64,000 nt of DNA from Alcaligenes pakistanensis (GCF_014652815.1 NZ_BMZN01000003.1:699429-763428); one strand, 5' to 3'; counted from the first letter of the stretch, positions 1 through 7,791 are shown. Numbers and translations: made by a program. The notes: generated by a model not told the origin, from the sequence alone.

Positions 1-2
1 CC

Positions 3-533
3 GCGGTAGAACTGGATCTGGATTTTTCTGATCGTTTGGTCGATGTTATTGGCGAAGGCTTTGATGTCGCCATACGCGCCAGCACCCTGAATGACTCTGG
101 CCTGATGCGTCGCCGTCTAGGCACGTTTAGCCGTGTCCTGGCCGCGTCCCCCGACTACCTGCAAACACATGGCCGCCCTCAACACGCCCAAGATCTGCAG
201 AACCATGCCTGCCTGCATTACCGATTCCCCAATACCGGACGCTTGGAGCAATGGCCCCTGCCCAACACTCAGGACCTGCCGGATCTACCCCGCACCCTGG
301 TATGCAATAGTGTGGAAATGCGGGTGCACCTGGCCTTACAGGGTCAGGGCATTGCCTGCCTGCCGGACTTCACCGTGGGGGAGCATTTAAGCAGCGGACG
401 TCTGCAAACCATTCTGGATAACGACACCCATAATGTCGTGCCACTTTGGATTATCTGGCCCGCCAGCCGCAACCTGTCGCCCAAGCTGCGCGCCTTTATC
501 GACTGCATGAGCAATACGGTGTTGAAGCCCTGA
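3..533 (+). CDS. LysR-family transcriptional regulator, C-terminal part (gene starts before the window)
   Basis: The reading frame is open from the first full codon at base 3 to a TGA at 531-533, so the gene runs in from the left. The visible 176 residues are the effector-binding domain of a LysR regulator: 'VELDLDFSDRLVDVIGEGFD' followed by 'VAIR' is the signature of the CrgA/DsdC-like subgroup, and 'VHLALQGQGIACLPDF' is the usual late-domain helix-strand. The DNA-binding domain lies outside the window. Its target cannot be inferred; the next gene is convergent. Confidence 0.85.
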   Translation, partial: AVELDLDFSDRLVDVIGEGFDVAIRASTLNDSGLMRRRLGTFSRVLAASPDYLQTHGRPQHAQDLQNHACLHYRFPNTGRLEQWPLPNTQDLPDLPRTLVCNSVEMRVHLALQGQGIACLPDFTVGEHLSSGRLQTILDNDTHNVVPLWIIWPASRNLSPKLRAFIDCMSNTVLKP

Positions 534-575
534 GTAAGCAGGCCCTGCTGCCTCAAGCAGCTCGGCCTGAGACGA

Positions 576-1430
576 TCAGCCCCCCGTTAGCTCGGCAGCG
601 GGACCTGCAATCTGACTGATACGCTGGAACAGATCGGCGGCTTCTTCGGTACTTAAATTCAGGCCCAGCCGCGTCCGCAAACACTCTGCCCAAGCCACGG
701 CATCCGTATATTGATGCCGTTGATAAAGCCCTGCGTTATCACGCTGCGTATAGGTGTCATTCACCATTAATTCGCGCACACCGGGCTGGGTGCGGCTGAT
801 CAACAGGCTATTCAAAAACACCGATTGCGGATAAGTCGAGGTGTACCAATTACCAATCTCAAAATCGATCTGTGAAGCCCGGGCCAAGGTGTAGTGATAC
901 ACCGTCTGCCATCCGGTAGGGCACTGAAACTGCACACTCAGCTCATCCCCCGCCTGCGCAATCCTATACACACCATGGGGCGTGGTTTGTGGGGTATCCA
1001 GCACAAACTCCAAGGGCGCGGTCTGAGTGGTAGAACCAAACGCCACATCAACAAACCAGCTGCGGCCTTCAAGATCCACGCGCAACAACATATGGGTCAG
1101 GCCGGTTTCTACCTCAGCAGGCACTTGCCAGCGCACACGGGCAATCAAGGGGGTGACGGTAAAGCCTATTTCCTGCAACACAGCCAAGAACAGCGTGTTG
1201 TGTTCAAAGCAATATCCACCACGCTGACGCTGGATCATTTTTTCTACAATGGCATCCAGATCCAGTGGCACACCCTCACCCATATAGGGCGCAATATTCT
1301 CAAAGGGAATCGCTTGGGGATGCAGCAGGTGCAGTTGCTGCAAAACCTCCAGGCTTGGCTCTACAGGCCCCTGATAGCCGATACGGGCAAAGTAAGCACT
1401 CAGAAAAGCGGTTTGTGAAATGACAGTCAT
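576..1430 (-). CDS. Arylamine N-acetyltransferase (NAT)
   Basis: A 284-residue cytoplasmic enzyme that would transfer acetyl groups from acetyl-CoA to aromatic amines or hydrazines. The catalytic triad is visible: Cys74 in RGGYCFEHN, His113 in LTHMLLRV and Asp128 in WFVDVAFG, with the spacing of known bacterial NATs. 'HLLHPQAIPFENI' near residue 40 is the usual N-terminal signature. ATG at 1430 was chosen because the protein then begins at the conserved NAT N-terminus; the frame upstream to 1496 adds 22 residues without family character. The genes at 1542-2477 are on the same strand. Confidence 0.9.
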   Translation of the reverse strand: MTVISQTAFLSAYFARIGYQGPVEPSLEVLQQLHLLHPQAIPFENIAPYMGEGVPLDLDAIVEKMIQRQRGGYCFEHNTLFLAVLQEIGFTVTPLIARVRWQVPAEVETGLTHMLLRVDLEGRSWFVDVAFGSTTQTAPLEFVLDTPQTTPHGVYRIAQAGDELSVQFQCPTGWQTVYHYTLARASQIDFEIGNWYTSTYPQSVFLNSLLISRTQPGVRELMVNDTYTQRDNAGLYQRHQYTDAVAWAECLRTRLGLNLSTEEAADLFQRISQIAGPAAELTGG

Positions 1431-1541
1431 CCGACACCACCGAAAATCGCGATTATGAAAAACAAGGCGGCCTAATAGGAGAGCCGGATCTGCCACCCCA
1501 CTGACACCCCATTGTCAGCAGCGCGGCAGATCCTTAGTGGC

Positions 1542-1862
1542 TCAAGCGGCGTGCTGACTGACGAAATTCACCAAACTCTGTTTGGGAACTGCGCCAATCA
1601 AGCGATCAATCACCATGCCCTCTTTGAACAGCAAAACCGTAGGGATACTTTGGACACCATAGCGCGCTGCCAGATCAGGCGACTTATCCAGATCCACTTC
1701 GCCAAACTGAGCTTTACCCTGCATATCGTCAGCAATCGTATTGAAGATCGGTGCCATGACCCGGCAAGGGCCACACCATTGCGCCCAAAAGCGCACGGCA
1801 TATACATGGGATGCCTGGTCCAGTTCAGCATCAAAATTGTCGTTATTAAGTGTCTTGAGCAT
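1542..1862 (-). CDS. Thioredoxin
   Basis: A 106-residue single-domain thioredoxin. The active site WCGPC has Cys30 and Cys33 and the cis-proline is Pro74 (QSIPTVLLF). It would reduce protein disulfides in the cytoplasm using thioredoxin reductase. ATG at 1862 was chosen because GGAG lies nine bases upstream; the longer frame would start with TTG and overlap that SD site. The N-terminus lacks a signal peptide. It is shorter in its C-terminal helix than some homologues but otherwise complete. It is probably a secondary thioredoxin rather than trxA, which usually sits next to rho. Confidence 0.9.
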   Translation of the reverse strand: MLKTLNNDNFDAELDQASHVYAVRFWAQWCGPCRVMAPIFNTIADDMQGKAQFGEVDLDKSPDLAARYGVQSIPTVLLFKEGMVIDRLIGAVPKQSLVNFVSQHAA

Positions 1863-1940
1863 GAGCGAAAACTCCAAAAAGGTAAGAACGGGATAGCGCG
1901 CGTCAGGCAGTCACTGTGCAGTGCTTGCCCGAGACAACAA

Positions 1941-2477
1941 TCAGACAGGCAGACGGCGTCCCAGCAACTGGCCGGGCCAGTCTTCTACCTGGAAGGTGGC
2001 AAGGCGTTCATAGCCACACGATTCATAAAAACGCACCAAGGCGCCGGTACCACCGCCGTAGCAATCCACACGCAGCTGCTGCACACCGGCACGACGAGCC
2101 TGATCATCCGCAAAACCCAGCAAGTCACGTCCCAAGCCCCGTACCTGCCGATCGCGAGAACTGATCAAGACACGGACGTAGACCTCTGGCTCACTGGCAG
2201 CCGACACATAGGGCAGGGCCTCACCCAGAATCAAGGCACCCTGAACATGGCCTGTTTGGTCTTCTGCCACCCAGGCACCGGGCAAGGCACAAGCTTCACG
2301 AATTCGTGCCGCCTGATGCGACTGAGCCGACCAGGGTTCTGTACCCCACTGTCCCTGATTTCCCGTTTCCACAAACCAGGCAATGACTTCGTCAAACAGT
2401 GCGAGCACGGCGGGCACGTCTTGCTCAATCGCGCGACGTATTAGCCATTGCTCCATATAGACCCCGATTTTGTTCAT
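1941..2477 (-). CDS. GNAT-family N-acetyltransferase
   Basis: A 178-residue protein with a GNAT fold. The acetyl-CoA-binding turn is in 'RDRQVRGLGRDLLGFADDQA' (motif A, R-x-x-G-L-G), and 'YESCGYERL' is the C-terminal motif B. ATG at 2477 has AGGAG seven bases upstream. The substrate is not predictable; such proteins acetylate small amines, amino acids or antibiotics. It lies upstream of thioredoxin on the same strand with a 78-base gap, so co-transcription is possible but not shown. Confidence 0.85.
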   Translation of the reverse strand: MNKIGVYMEQWLIRRAIEQDVPAVLALFDEVIAWFVETGNQGQWGTEPWSAQSHQAARIREACALPGAWVAEDQTGHVQGALILGEALPYVSAASEPEVYVRVLISSRDRQVRGLGRDLLGFADDQARRAGVQQLRVDCYGGGTGALVRFYESCGYERLATFQVEDWPGQLLGRRLPV

Positions 2478-2565
2478 CGCTTTACTCCTGACTTCATTAA
2501 CCACTCCCGGCAGTAAAACATAGCGGCGCTATGATTCTGCCTAGAGCTTTCAAACATCCTTCGCC

Positions 2566-2836
2566 CCCTCCTGAAACGGATCGGAATGCCAGCCAACTAA
2601 GGAGCCAGCATCAAACCTGCCTGGAAAGCAGAGGCATTGGTGGCGCCCGCCAGCCTGTGGCCTCACTGCAAAGTAGGAAATCAGGGTGCCTGCGGTGGGC
2701 AAAGAGATACGCAGACCCTAGGCAATCATGGGCAAGATGCTGCCCATCAAAAACTCCGCACTACACATGGCAACAGGCTCAGTACAAGCAAATACACAGC
2801 GGACGGGATAGTCCCAGTGGTGTTAAGACGACTCAT
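2566..2836 (-). pseudogene. Remnant of an MFS transporter gene, frameshifted and internally deleted
   Basis: Read on the minus strand, an ATG at 2836 overlaps the TGA of the DUF2938 gene (ATGA). It opens a peptide, 'MSRLNTTGTIPSAVYLLVLS', that resembles the first membrane helix of AraJ-type MFS exporters. The frame then shifts into 'VAMCSAEFLMGSILPMIA', a TAG, and 'GLRISLPTAGTLISYFAV', matching the MFS helix 1-2 region. A further shift reads 'ATNASAFQAGLMLAP', resembling a late MFS helix. Most of the gene appears deleted. The reading is by eye and the left boundary is approximate. It fills a stretch that otherwise has no gene and suggests an ancestral DUF2938-MFS operon. Confidence 0.55.
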
Positions 2837-3357
2837 GACAGATGTTCCAGCAAATTTCCATTGCCCCACGCAATTTGCTTAATCAGCCAAGCGGCAAGAT
2901 ACATGCCCAGACCGAAAATTGCGTGCGCCAGCACACTGCGCCAACGGTTAGCACAAGGCGTGGGAGTGCGCGACGCAGCCACACCGGCACCCAGAGCAGG
3001 CTGCAATACAAAAAAGGGCATCACCACCGTGGCGGTGCCCACGATGACTGCAGGCAGCCAGCGAGGGTCTTGCAACCACGCCGTGCCGTAGACCGCGACC
3101 AGAAGAAAAGTGAAGGCAATACCCACGGCGTAGTGGATTGCCCAACCCAAAGGGGATTCCCCTGCAATCGGTGCAGCCTTGCCAATATTGCGATGTGCAA
3201 TCTGGCCACGCAGCAAATGCCCGGCCCAGCGCCCCACCATGGCGTAATTCAAGGTAGGCACGCCCATCGCCTTTTGAATCAGGCCCCAGATATCCATCAC
3301 AATGGTTGCCCCGACCCCGACCAGAATCACGTGTAGCCACTCATTCATCGATAGCAT
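2833..3357 (-). CDS. DUF2938 family membrane protein
   Basis: A 174-residue inner-membrane protein with about four hydrophobic segments (near residues 7-25, 70-92, 98-125 and 145-165). The family opening is visible as 'LVGVGATIVMDIWGLIQKAM'. The role of DUF2938 is not established. ATG at 3357 has GGAAGG seven bases upstream. The gene faces away from a MerR regulator, and its promoter has the MerR-type 19-base spacer (3397-3427), so it is the probable target of that regulator. Its stop overlaps the start of an MFS gene remnant. Confidence 0.75.
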   Translation of the reverse strand: MLSMNEWLHVILVGVGATIVMDIWGLIQKAMGVPTLNYAMVGRWAGHLLRGQIAHRNIGKAAPIAGESPLGWAIHYAVGIAFTFLLVAVYGTAWLQDPRWLPAVIVGTATVVMPFFVLQPALGAGVAASRTPTPCANRWRSVLAHAIFGLGMYLAAWLIKQIAWGNGNLLEHLS

Positions 3358-3396
3358 TGTGCATCCTTCCCGTTGATAAGCACCTCGTTTTCAGCC

Positions 3397-3427
3397 ATCA
3401 TAGAAGTTGAAGTCAACTTCAAGTCAA
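3397..3427 (-). promoter_or_regulatory. MerR-type promoter and operator for the DUF2938 gene
   Basis: On the minus strand there is TTGACT (3427-3422) and TATGAT (3402-3397) separated by exactly 19 bases (3403-3421). A perfect dyad, GAAGTTGA-AG-TCAACTTC (3403-3420), fills the spacer. Elongated spacers carrying a centred dyad are the hallmark of promoters that MerR regulators activate by DNA distortion. The divergent MerR gene starts at 3438, so the protein probably also represses itself here. Confidence 0.8.
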
Positions 3428-3437
3428 GAGGTGCAAA

Positions 3438-3881
3438 ATGGATATTTCAGAAGTCGCCAAACAGACTGGTTTGCCCTCCTCCACCGTGCGTTATTACGAC
3501 AACCAAGGCTTGATTAGCGCCGTCAGCGCGCCGGGCGAGCGGCGACGTTTCACCCCACAGGTACTGGATCAATTGGCCTTGATTGCCTTGGGACAGGCAG
3601 GCGGACTATCGCTGGAAGAAATACGGGCGATGCTGCCCCCCGACGGCGCTCCGCAAGTGGACCGGCAATTGCTGCTGTCCAAGGCCGATCAACTTGACGC
3701 CACCATCAAGCGCCTGCGCGCCATGAGCGACGGCCTACGCCACGCGGCCCACTGCCCGGCCACAAACCATACGCAGTGCCCGCAATTCCAGCGTTTGCTA
3801 AAGGCGGCTGCCAACCGCGTCAAAAAGAACAAAACAAGTGGTTCCAGCGAGACGATGGCTCGCATCGCCAAAGCGATGTAA
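3438..3881 (+). CDS. MerR-family transcriptional regulator
   Basis: A 147-residue regulator. The N-terminal winged helix-turn-helix (residues 1-70) begins 'MDISEVAKQTGLPSSTVRYY' and contains the 'ERRRFTPQ' wing. A dimerisation helix covers about residues 75-105. The C-terminal part has Cys106 and Cys114 in an 'HCPATNHTQCPQF' element that could sense a thiol-reactive agent or metal, but the signal is not known. It is divergent from the DUF2938 gene and an ideal MerR operator lies between them, so local control is likely. Confidence 0.88.
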   Translation: MDISEVAKQTGLPSSTVRYYDNQGLISAVSAPGERRRFTPQVLDQLALIALGQAGGLSLEEIRAMLPPDGAPQVDRQLLLSKADQLDATIKRLRAMSDGLRHAAHCPATNHTQCPQFQRLLKAAANRVKKNKTSGSSETMARIAKAM

Positions 3882-3941
3882 ATGCCAAAAACCAACACTA
3901 GCTCCAAACTGGCTCCGTAGAGGCTGCAGAAAACCTCGCCC

Positions 3942-3947
3942 TATAAT
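3942..3947 (+). promoter_or_regulatory. Possible -10 element for the FloR-type exporter leader
   Basis: A consensus TATAAT lies 115 bases upstream of the leader ORF and is bracketed by GCCC and GGGC. No good -35 hexamer is seen at 16-18 bases upstream, so this promoter is only a candidate. The transcript would carry the leader ORF at 4063 and the hairpins at 4094-4180. Confidence 0.35.
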
Positions 3948-4062
3948 GGGCCTCTGTCGCGCTGTGGCCTTACTATCCCCCCAAGGCTACGCAGCCTGTG
4001 CCAAACAGGCATTGGTCATGACACACCCAACATTTACAGTATTTATGTGAGGAGCCGTCTCC

Positions 4063-4092
4063 ATGACGAGCACTGAATCAGCAACTGAGTAA
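4063..4092 (+). CDS. Nine-codon leader peptide (MTSTESATE) of a FloR-type exporter gene
   Basis: ATG at 4063 is preceded by a strong SD, GAGGAG (4049-4054), with eight bases between, and the frame ends at TAA (4090-4092). Two bases later a stable hairpin begins. From memory, the chloramphenicol exporter gene cmlA is induced by ribosome stalling on a nine-residue leader, MSTSKNADK; length, M-[ST]-[ST]-[ST] opening and A7 match this peptide. The similarity is short and could be chance, but SD quality, length and position argue for a real regulatory ORF. Confidence 0.6.
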   Translation: MTSTESATE

Positions 4093-4093
4093 G

Positions 4094-4180
4094 CCGCAAC
4101 AAGCTTTTGTCTTGTTGCGGCGTTCTGTACTTCCAATCCCGCTGATTGCTAACAAACAGACGCCGCCCGATCTCTTTTTT
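4094..4180 (+). promoter_or_regulatory. Attenuator-like competing hairpins upstream of the FloR-type gene
   Basis: Hairpin A pairs CCGCAACAAG (4094-4103) with CTTGTTGCGG (4111-4120) around a seven-base loop. Hairpin B pairs GCGGCGTTCTGT (4117-4128, one bulged T) with ACAGACGCCGC (4156-4166), encloses a small CAATC/GATTG stem (4134-4138 with 4144-4148), and is followed by six T at 4175-4180. A and B share 4117-4120 and so compete. A ribosome held on the leader ORF could change which one forms. Whether B ends transcription or masks translation cannot be decided by eye. Confidence 0.6.
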
Positions 4181-4197
4181 CGAGTGGTAATTTTGTT

Positions 4198-5385
4198 ATG
4201 TCTTCCTCACGCTCTTCCTGGGCTTATACGCTGCCGGCCACCTTGCTGCTGATGGCACCGTTCGACATCCTCGCCTCTTTGGGGATGGATATTTACCTGC
4301 CTGTAGTACCGGCCATGCCGGGCTTGTTGGACACCACGCCTGCCATCATCCAGCTCACTCTCAGCCTGTACCTGCTGGTATTGGGTGCTGGGCAACTGAT
4401 CTTTGGCCCCCTGTCTGATCGCATTGGCAGACGACCTGTTTTGCTTGGGGGTGCCGCCCTATTTGTACTGGCCTCCACAGCAGCCGCCTTGTCCGGCTCC
4501 GCTTGGGCTTTCGTGGGGTTCCGCCTGCTGCAGGCACTGGGTGCTTCGGCCACCATCGTGGCCTTGTTTGCCACGGTGCGCGATGTCTATGCCGATCGCC
4601 CCGAAGGTGTGGTGATCTACAGCCTCTTCAGCTCCATCCTGGCCTTTGTCCCCGCTCTGGGGCCCATTATGGGTGCATTGATTGCCCAGCTAGCTGGATG
4701 GAAAGCCATCTTCCTGACGCTGGCAGGCTTAGGTTTTCTGGCCTGGGTTCATGCACTGTTCAAATGGCACGAAACCCTGCCTGTCAAAACAACTCACACA
4801 CCGCGATCAGCCCTGGCGGTATTCAAAAGCCGGGCATTCTGGGTCTATACCTTGGGGTTTTCCACCGGAATGGGGACATTTTTTGTCTACTTTTCTACCG
4901 CACCACGGATCTTGATCGGACAAGCAGGCTATTCAGAAATGAACTTCAGCCTGGCCTTTGCCAGCGTCGCTTTGGTGATGATTGCAACCACACGCCTGTC
5001 CAAAACCTTTGTGGCACGCTGGGGGATTGCCGGGAGCCTGGCGCGTGGCATGGGCTTGATCGTCCTTGCCGCCCTTTTGCTGGCAGGGGGACAACTCCTG
5101 TTTAAACCCTCCTTTACCAGCTTTATCCTGACCATGTGGATGGCCGCCGTCGGCATTGTGATGACCGTGTCCGTCACTGCCAACGGAGCATTGGCCGAGT
5201 TCAACGAGGTAGCTGGTTCAGCGGTTGCTATCTACTTCTGCGTGGAAAGCCTGATAGTTAGCCTAGTTGGCACCTTGGCGGTCACCCTGCTTAACGGTGA
5301 TACCGCTTGGCCTTTGGTAGTTTTTGCTCTGTTTATGAGCAGTGTGGTCTTGATAAGTTTGGAGCGGCTGAAAGCCACGAAGTGA
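4198..5385 (+). CDS. floR: FloR-type MFS phenicol exporter (DHA1, Bcr/CflA group)
   Basis: A 395-residue, 12-helix major facilitator protein. The N-terminus 'WAYTLPATLLLMAPFDILA' and the segments 'GMDIYLPVVPAMPG', 'FATVRDVYADRPEGVVIY' and 'VSVTANGALAEF' agree closely with plasmid FloR as I remember it; CmlA is more distant. The MFS motif 'GPLSDRIGRRPVLL' is intact. The expected role is proton-driven export of chloramphenicol and florfenicol across the inner membrane. No integron, insertion sequence or resistance island surrounds it, so it looks like a resident gene. Its SD is poor (GAGTGG, ten bases upstream), which fits control by the leader ORF and hairpins just before it. The symbol marks the closest named family, not proven phenicol resistance. 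Confidence 0.85.
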   Translation: MSSSRSSWAYTLPATLLLMAPFDILASLGMDIYLPVVPAMPGLLDTTPAIIQLTLSLYLLVLGAGQLIFGPLSDRIGRRPVLLGGAALFVLASTAAALSGSAWAFVGFRLLQALGASATIVALFATVRDVYADRPEGVVIYSLFSSILAFVPALGPIMGALIAQLAGWKAIFLTLAGLGFLAWVHALFKWHETLPVKTTHTPRSALAVFKSRAFWVYTLGFSTGMGTFFVYFSTAPRILIGQAGYSEMNFSLAFASVALVMIATTRLSKTFVARWGIAGSLARGMGLIVLAALLLAGGQLLFKPSFTSFILTMWMAAVGIVMTVSVTANGALAEFNEVAGSAVAIYFCVESLIVSLVGTLAVTLLNGDTAWPLVVFALFMSSVVLISLERLKATK

Positions 5386-5456
5386 TATTCACTGGCCTTT
5401 GAACCGCATGTACAAAACGAGCAAATTGGCGTGCGCTCCAAGGTAGAAAGACTGCC

Positions 5457-5509
5457 AATGTCCGTAATATCAGTCCTAAGCCATCATAAGGATTGGTATT
5501 ACGGACATT
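5457..5509. repeat. Long imperfect inverted repeat (21-base arms, 11-base loop)
   Basis: Arms 5457-5477 and 5489-5509 pair along 21 bases; the outer 13 (AATGTCCGTAATA with TATTACGGACATT) are perfect. The inner part contains two G-T wobbles. No T-run follows on either strand. It lies between the convergent FloR-type and GNAT genes, where it could stop or protect both transcripts, or be a REP/MITE-like element. Confidence 0.7.
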
Positions 5510-5610
5510 AAATCAATGAGCAGCGTAGTCCTTTCTGATGAGAAGAGCCTCGAAGGGTTTCTGCACCAAACCCTCTCCCCCTCTATAAAACGGACCAGAC
5601 ACCTTCAGCT

Positions 5611-6105
5611 TTATGCATCCCCAAGGTCATTCAAACTCAAGTCATACGTTACCCACGCTGTTGCCTGAGTCAGACCGTCGTAAAGACACCGCGCCTGGGC
5701 GTTACCTTGTGCCGTAATCCAGCGCAGAAAAGGCCAGCCCTGTTCTTGGCCTGCCTGCGCCACTGCGTCAATCAAACGACGGCCCAGCCCACCACCACGC
5801 TGTTCAGGCAGCACAAACAGATCATCCAGAAAACCAGCATCCTTCCCTAACAAAGGCTCTGGAAACGGACGATAGTGCGCCAGGGCCAGCAGCTTACCGT
5901 TCACCGCCGCTACGACCTTGCCTTGTAAAGGATGCTGCGCATCCATCAACCAAGACCAGGTGCGGCCCAAGATATTTTCATTCATGGGCTCCCTATAAAA
6001 TTCGGCATAGTGCCGATACAACGACTCCCATTCTTGCCGATCTTCTGGCATCAAATCCCGGATTTCAGTGCCCTCGACAACGGGCTGTTCTGCACGGCTA
6101 TTCAT
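5611..6105 (-). CDS. GNAT-family N-acetyltransferase
   Basis: A 164-residue GNAT protein. The acetyl-CoA-binding loop is 'VLPEQRGGGLGRRLIDAVAQ' and the C-terminal strand region is 'GNAQARCLYDGL'. ATG at 6105 has GGGG about ten bases upstream; ATG at 6120 is an alternative. It is the last gene of a minus-strand run (GST, LLM oxidoreductase, GNAT) with only short gaps, so it is probably co-transcribed. The substrate is unknown. Confidence 0.8.
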   Translation of the reverse strand: MNSRAEQPVVEGTEIRDLMPEDRQEWESLYRHYAEFYREPMNENILGRTWSWLMDAQHPLQGKVVAAVNGKLLALAHYRPFPEPLLGKDAGFLDDLFVLPEQRGGGLGRRLIDAVAQAGQEQGWPFLRWITAQGNAQARCLYDGLTQATAWVTYDLSLNDLGDA

Positions 6106-6123
6106 GCTTATTTTCCCCATTTA

Positions 6124-7155
6124 CTACCACGCTGTTGCAAGGGCGGGTGCCGGCTGGTGCGAAGCAAAATGTGGCAGCACATATTCAGCCAGTTCCTGAA
6201 TGATCTCCGCAGCAGGCCGCTGCGCGAACTGAATACCTAGTGCCGCATGGTTCACCCCGGCTGCCTGCCATTGCTCCAGTAAGGTGATCAGACCCTTGCG
6301 TCCGGTACGCAGTGTAAAACCACCTTGCAAGGGTGTGCGCGGATAATCAGGATCGTCCACCAAATCCAACCACTCATTAGTCATGTGTGGGCGGAATCCC
6401 CCGTCTGGAATCCGGGCGCGCCACGCCTGGATTTTAGCGGCCAGCCTTTGCGGACCCAGCAAGTTATGCGTGGCGTCGGGGTAGGTCAGCCAGCCATCAG
6501 CCTGTTCTGCAATCCATTCGGGCGACTGCCCCGAGGAGCTGGTAACAATCAAGGGAATAGAACCGTGGACTGGTTTTGGTAGAAGCTCGGCCGTATCAAA
6601 CCGCCCTAAAGGGGAGTCGATAGCCAGCCTGCCGGACTGCATCAGTTGCCGAAAATACGTGACTGCCTGTGCAAAGCGCTCCCCTCGTTGGGCATGCTCC
6701 AAGCCATAGGCGGGAAACTCAACCGGCCTGTCTCCGGACGCAATGCCCAACACCAAACGGCCTCCTGATAGCTGGTCAATGGTAAAGGCCGATTTGGCCA
6801 GATCAATAGGATGACGCAAAGAAAAAATCGTGCTGCCTGTGGCCAACGCCACGCGCTTGGTGCGAGCCGCCAAAAAAGCCAAATAGGTGAAGGGATCAAA
6901 TATCTGCCCCGCATCACCAAAACCTGGATCGTACAAAGGTACATCGCGTACCCAGACTGCCGCAAAATCCTGGCGGTCTATGGCCTCTACCAGCTCAGCC
7001 TGGCCGGCCAACACGCTCATATCGCCCTGATAAAAACGCAGGGGCAAAAAGATGCCCAGAGTCAGGCGATCAGGTGCAAACATGCGTCGATAGCCAGGAT
7101 GCGCCTCAAAAGCGGGGAAGGAAGCGCCTTGGGTTACGGGTGTTTCAAAAGTCAT
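6124..7155 (-). CDS. LLM-class flavin-dependent oxidoreductase
   Basis: A 343-residue luciferase-like monooxygenase-fold protein. Typical segments are 'LTLGIFLPL', 'AAVWVRDVPLYDP', 'TGSTIFSLRHPIDLAKSAFT' and 'IDQLSGGRLVLGIASGDRP'; the latter marks the flavin/F420-binding barrel. It would use reduced FMN or a similar cofactor on an unknown small molecule. ATG at 7155 has AGGGGA upstream. It lies 12 bases after the GST gene and next to a GNAT gene, with a divergent LysR regulator; together they look like a small detoxification operon. Confidence 0.85.
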   Translation of the reverse strand: MTFETPVTQGASFPAFEAHPGYRRMFAPDRLTLGIFLPLRFYQGDMSVLAGQAELVEAIDRQDFAAVWVRDVPLYDPGFGDAGQIFDPFTYLAFLAARTKRVALATGSTIFSLRHPIDLAKSAFTIDQLSGGRLVLGIASGDRPVEFPAYGLEHAQRGERFAQAVTYFRQLMQSGRLAIDSPLGRFDTAELLPKPVHGSIPLIVTSSSGQSPEWIAEQADGWLTYPDATHNLLGPQRLAAKIQAWRARIPDGGFRPHMTNEWLDLVDDPDYPRTPLQGGFTLRTGRKGLITLLEQWQAAGVNHAALGIQFAQRPAAEIIQELAEYVLPHFASHQPAPALATAW

Positions 7156-7167
7156 GATGATGTCCCC

Positions 7168-7791
7168 TTATGCGCCCGTAGCCGGTTCAGGCAAAGTGAT
7201 GCCTTTACGTACAGCGGGACGCTGTGCCACGCGCTCATGCCAATCGCTCATGTGTCGATACTGGCTGAAATCAAAGTCGATAATCCGGGCGATATGCGTC
7301 CAGCCAAAGTGGGCAATATCAGCAATGGAGTAGTCCTGCCCAGCCAGATAAGGATGGTCTGCCAATCGCGTATCCAGCACGGTAAAAACACCATCCACCA
7401 GACGGCGGTAACGCTCGATGGCCGTTGGGATCTTGTCTTGGGAAAACAGCTCAAAATGCACACGCTGCCCCATGATCGGGCCCACGCTGGACGAGTGAAA
7501 TTGCAGCCATTTAATGGTTTCCCAGCGCTGAACAGGCTCTTTTGAGAGCAATTCCCCTGTTTTCTCTGCCAGATACAACAAAATAGCCGCTGACTCGAAC
7601 AGGACAATGCCAGTTTCATCGTCCTTGATCACAGGGATGCGGCCATGAGGATTCAAGGCCAGGAAATCCGGCTGCTTATGCTCCTTAGCCTCGATGCGCA
7701 CATGGTGCAGGCGGTACGGCAAGGCCAGTTCCTCCAAGGCGATGGTCGCCTTAAAGCCGTTAGGCGAACTATCGGTGTACAGATCAATCAT
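7168..7791 (-). CDS. Glutathione S-transferase, YfcG/Nu-like
   Basis: A 207-residue soluble GST. The thioredoxin-fold N-terminal domain has 'MIDLYTDSSPNGFKATIALE', the cis-proline segment 'NPHGRIPVIKD' and 'ESAAILLYLAEKTG', as in E. coli YfcG and other disulfide-bond reductase-like GSTs. A C-terminal helical domain follows. ATG at 7791 has GGGAG seven bases upstream; the longer frame to 7857 has no family match. It is the first gene of the GST-LLM-GNAT run and is divergent from a LysR gene. Confidence 0.88.
   Translation of the reverse strand: MIDLYTDSSPNGFKATIALEELALPYRLHHVRIEAKEHKQPDFLALNPHGRIPVIKDDETGIVLFESAAILLYLAEKTGELLSKEPVQRWETIKWLQFHSSSVGPIMGQRVHFELFSQDKIPTAIERYRRLVDGVFTVLDTRLADHPYLAGQDYSIADIAHFGWTHIARIIDFDFSQYRHMSDWHERVAQRPAVRKGITLPEPATGA

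Noticed and set aside
1512-2444. 310-codon plus-strand frame across thioredoxin and GNAT genes
   Set aside because: It runs antisense over two genes with clear active-site motifs; no SD, promoter or homology supports it.
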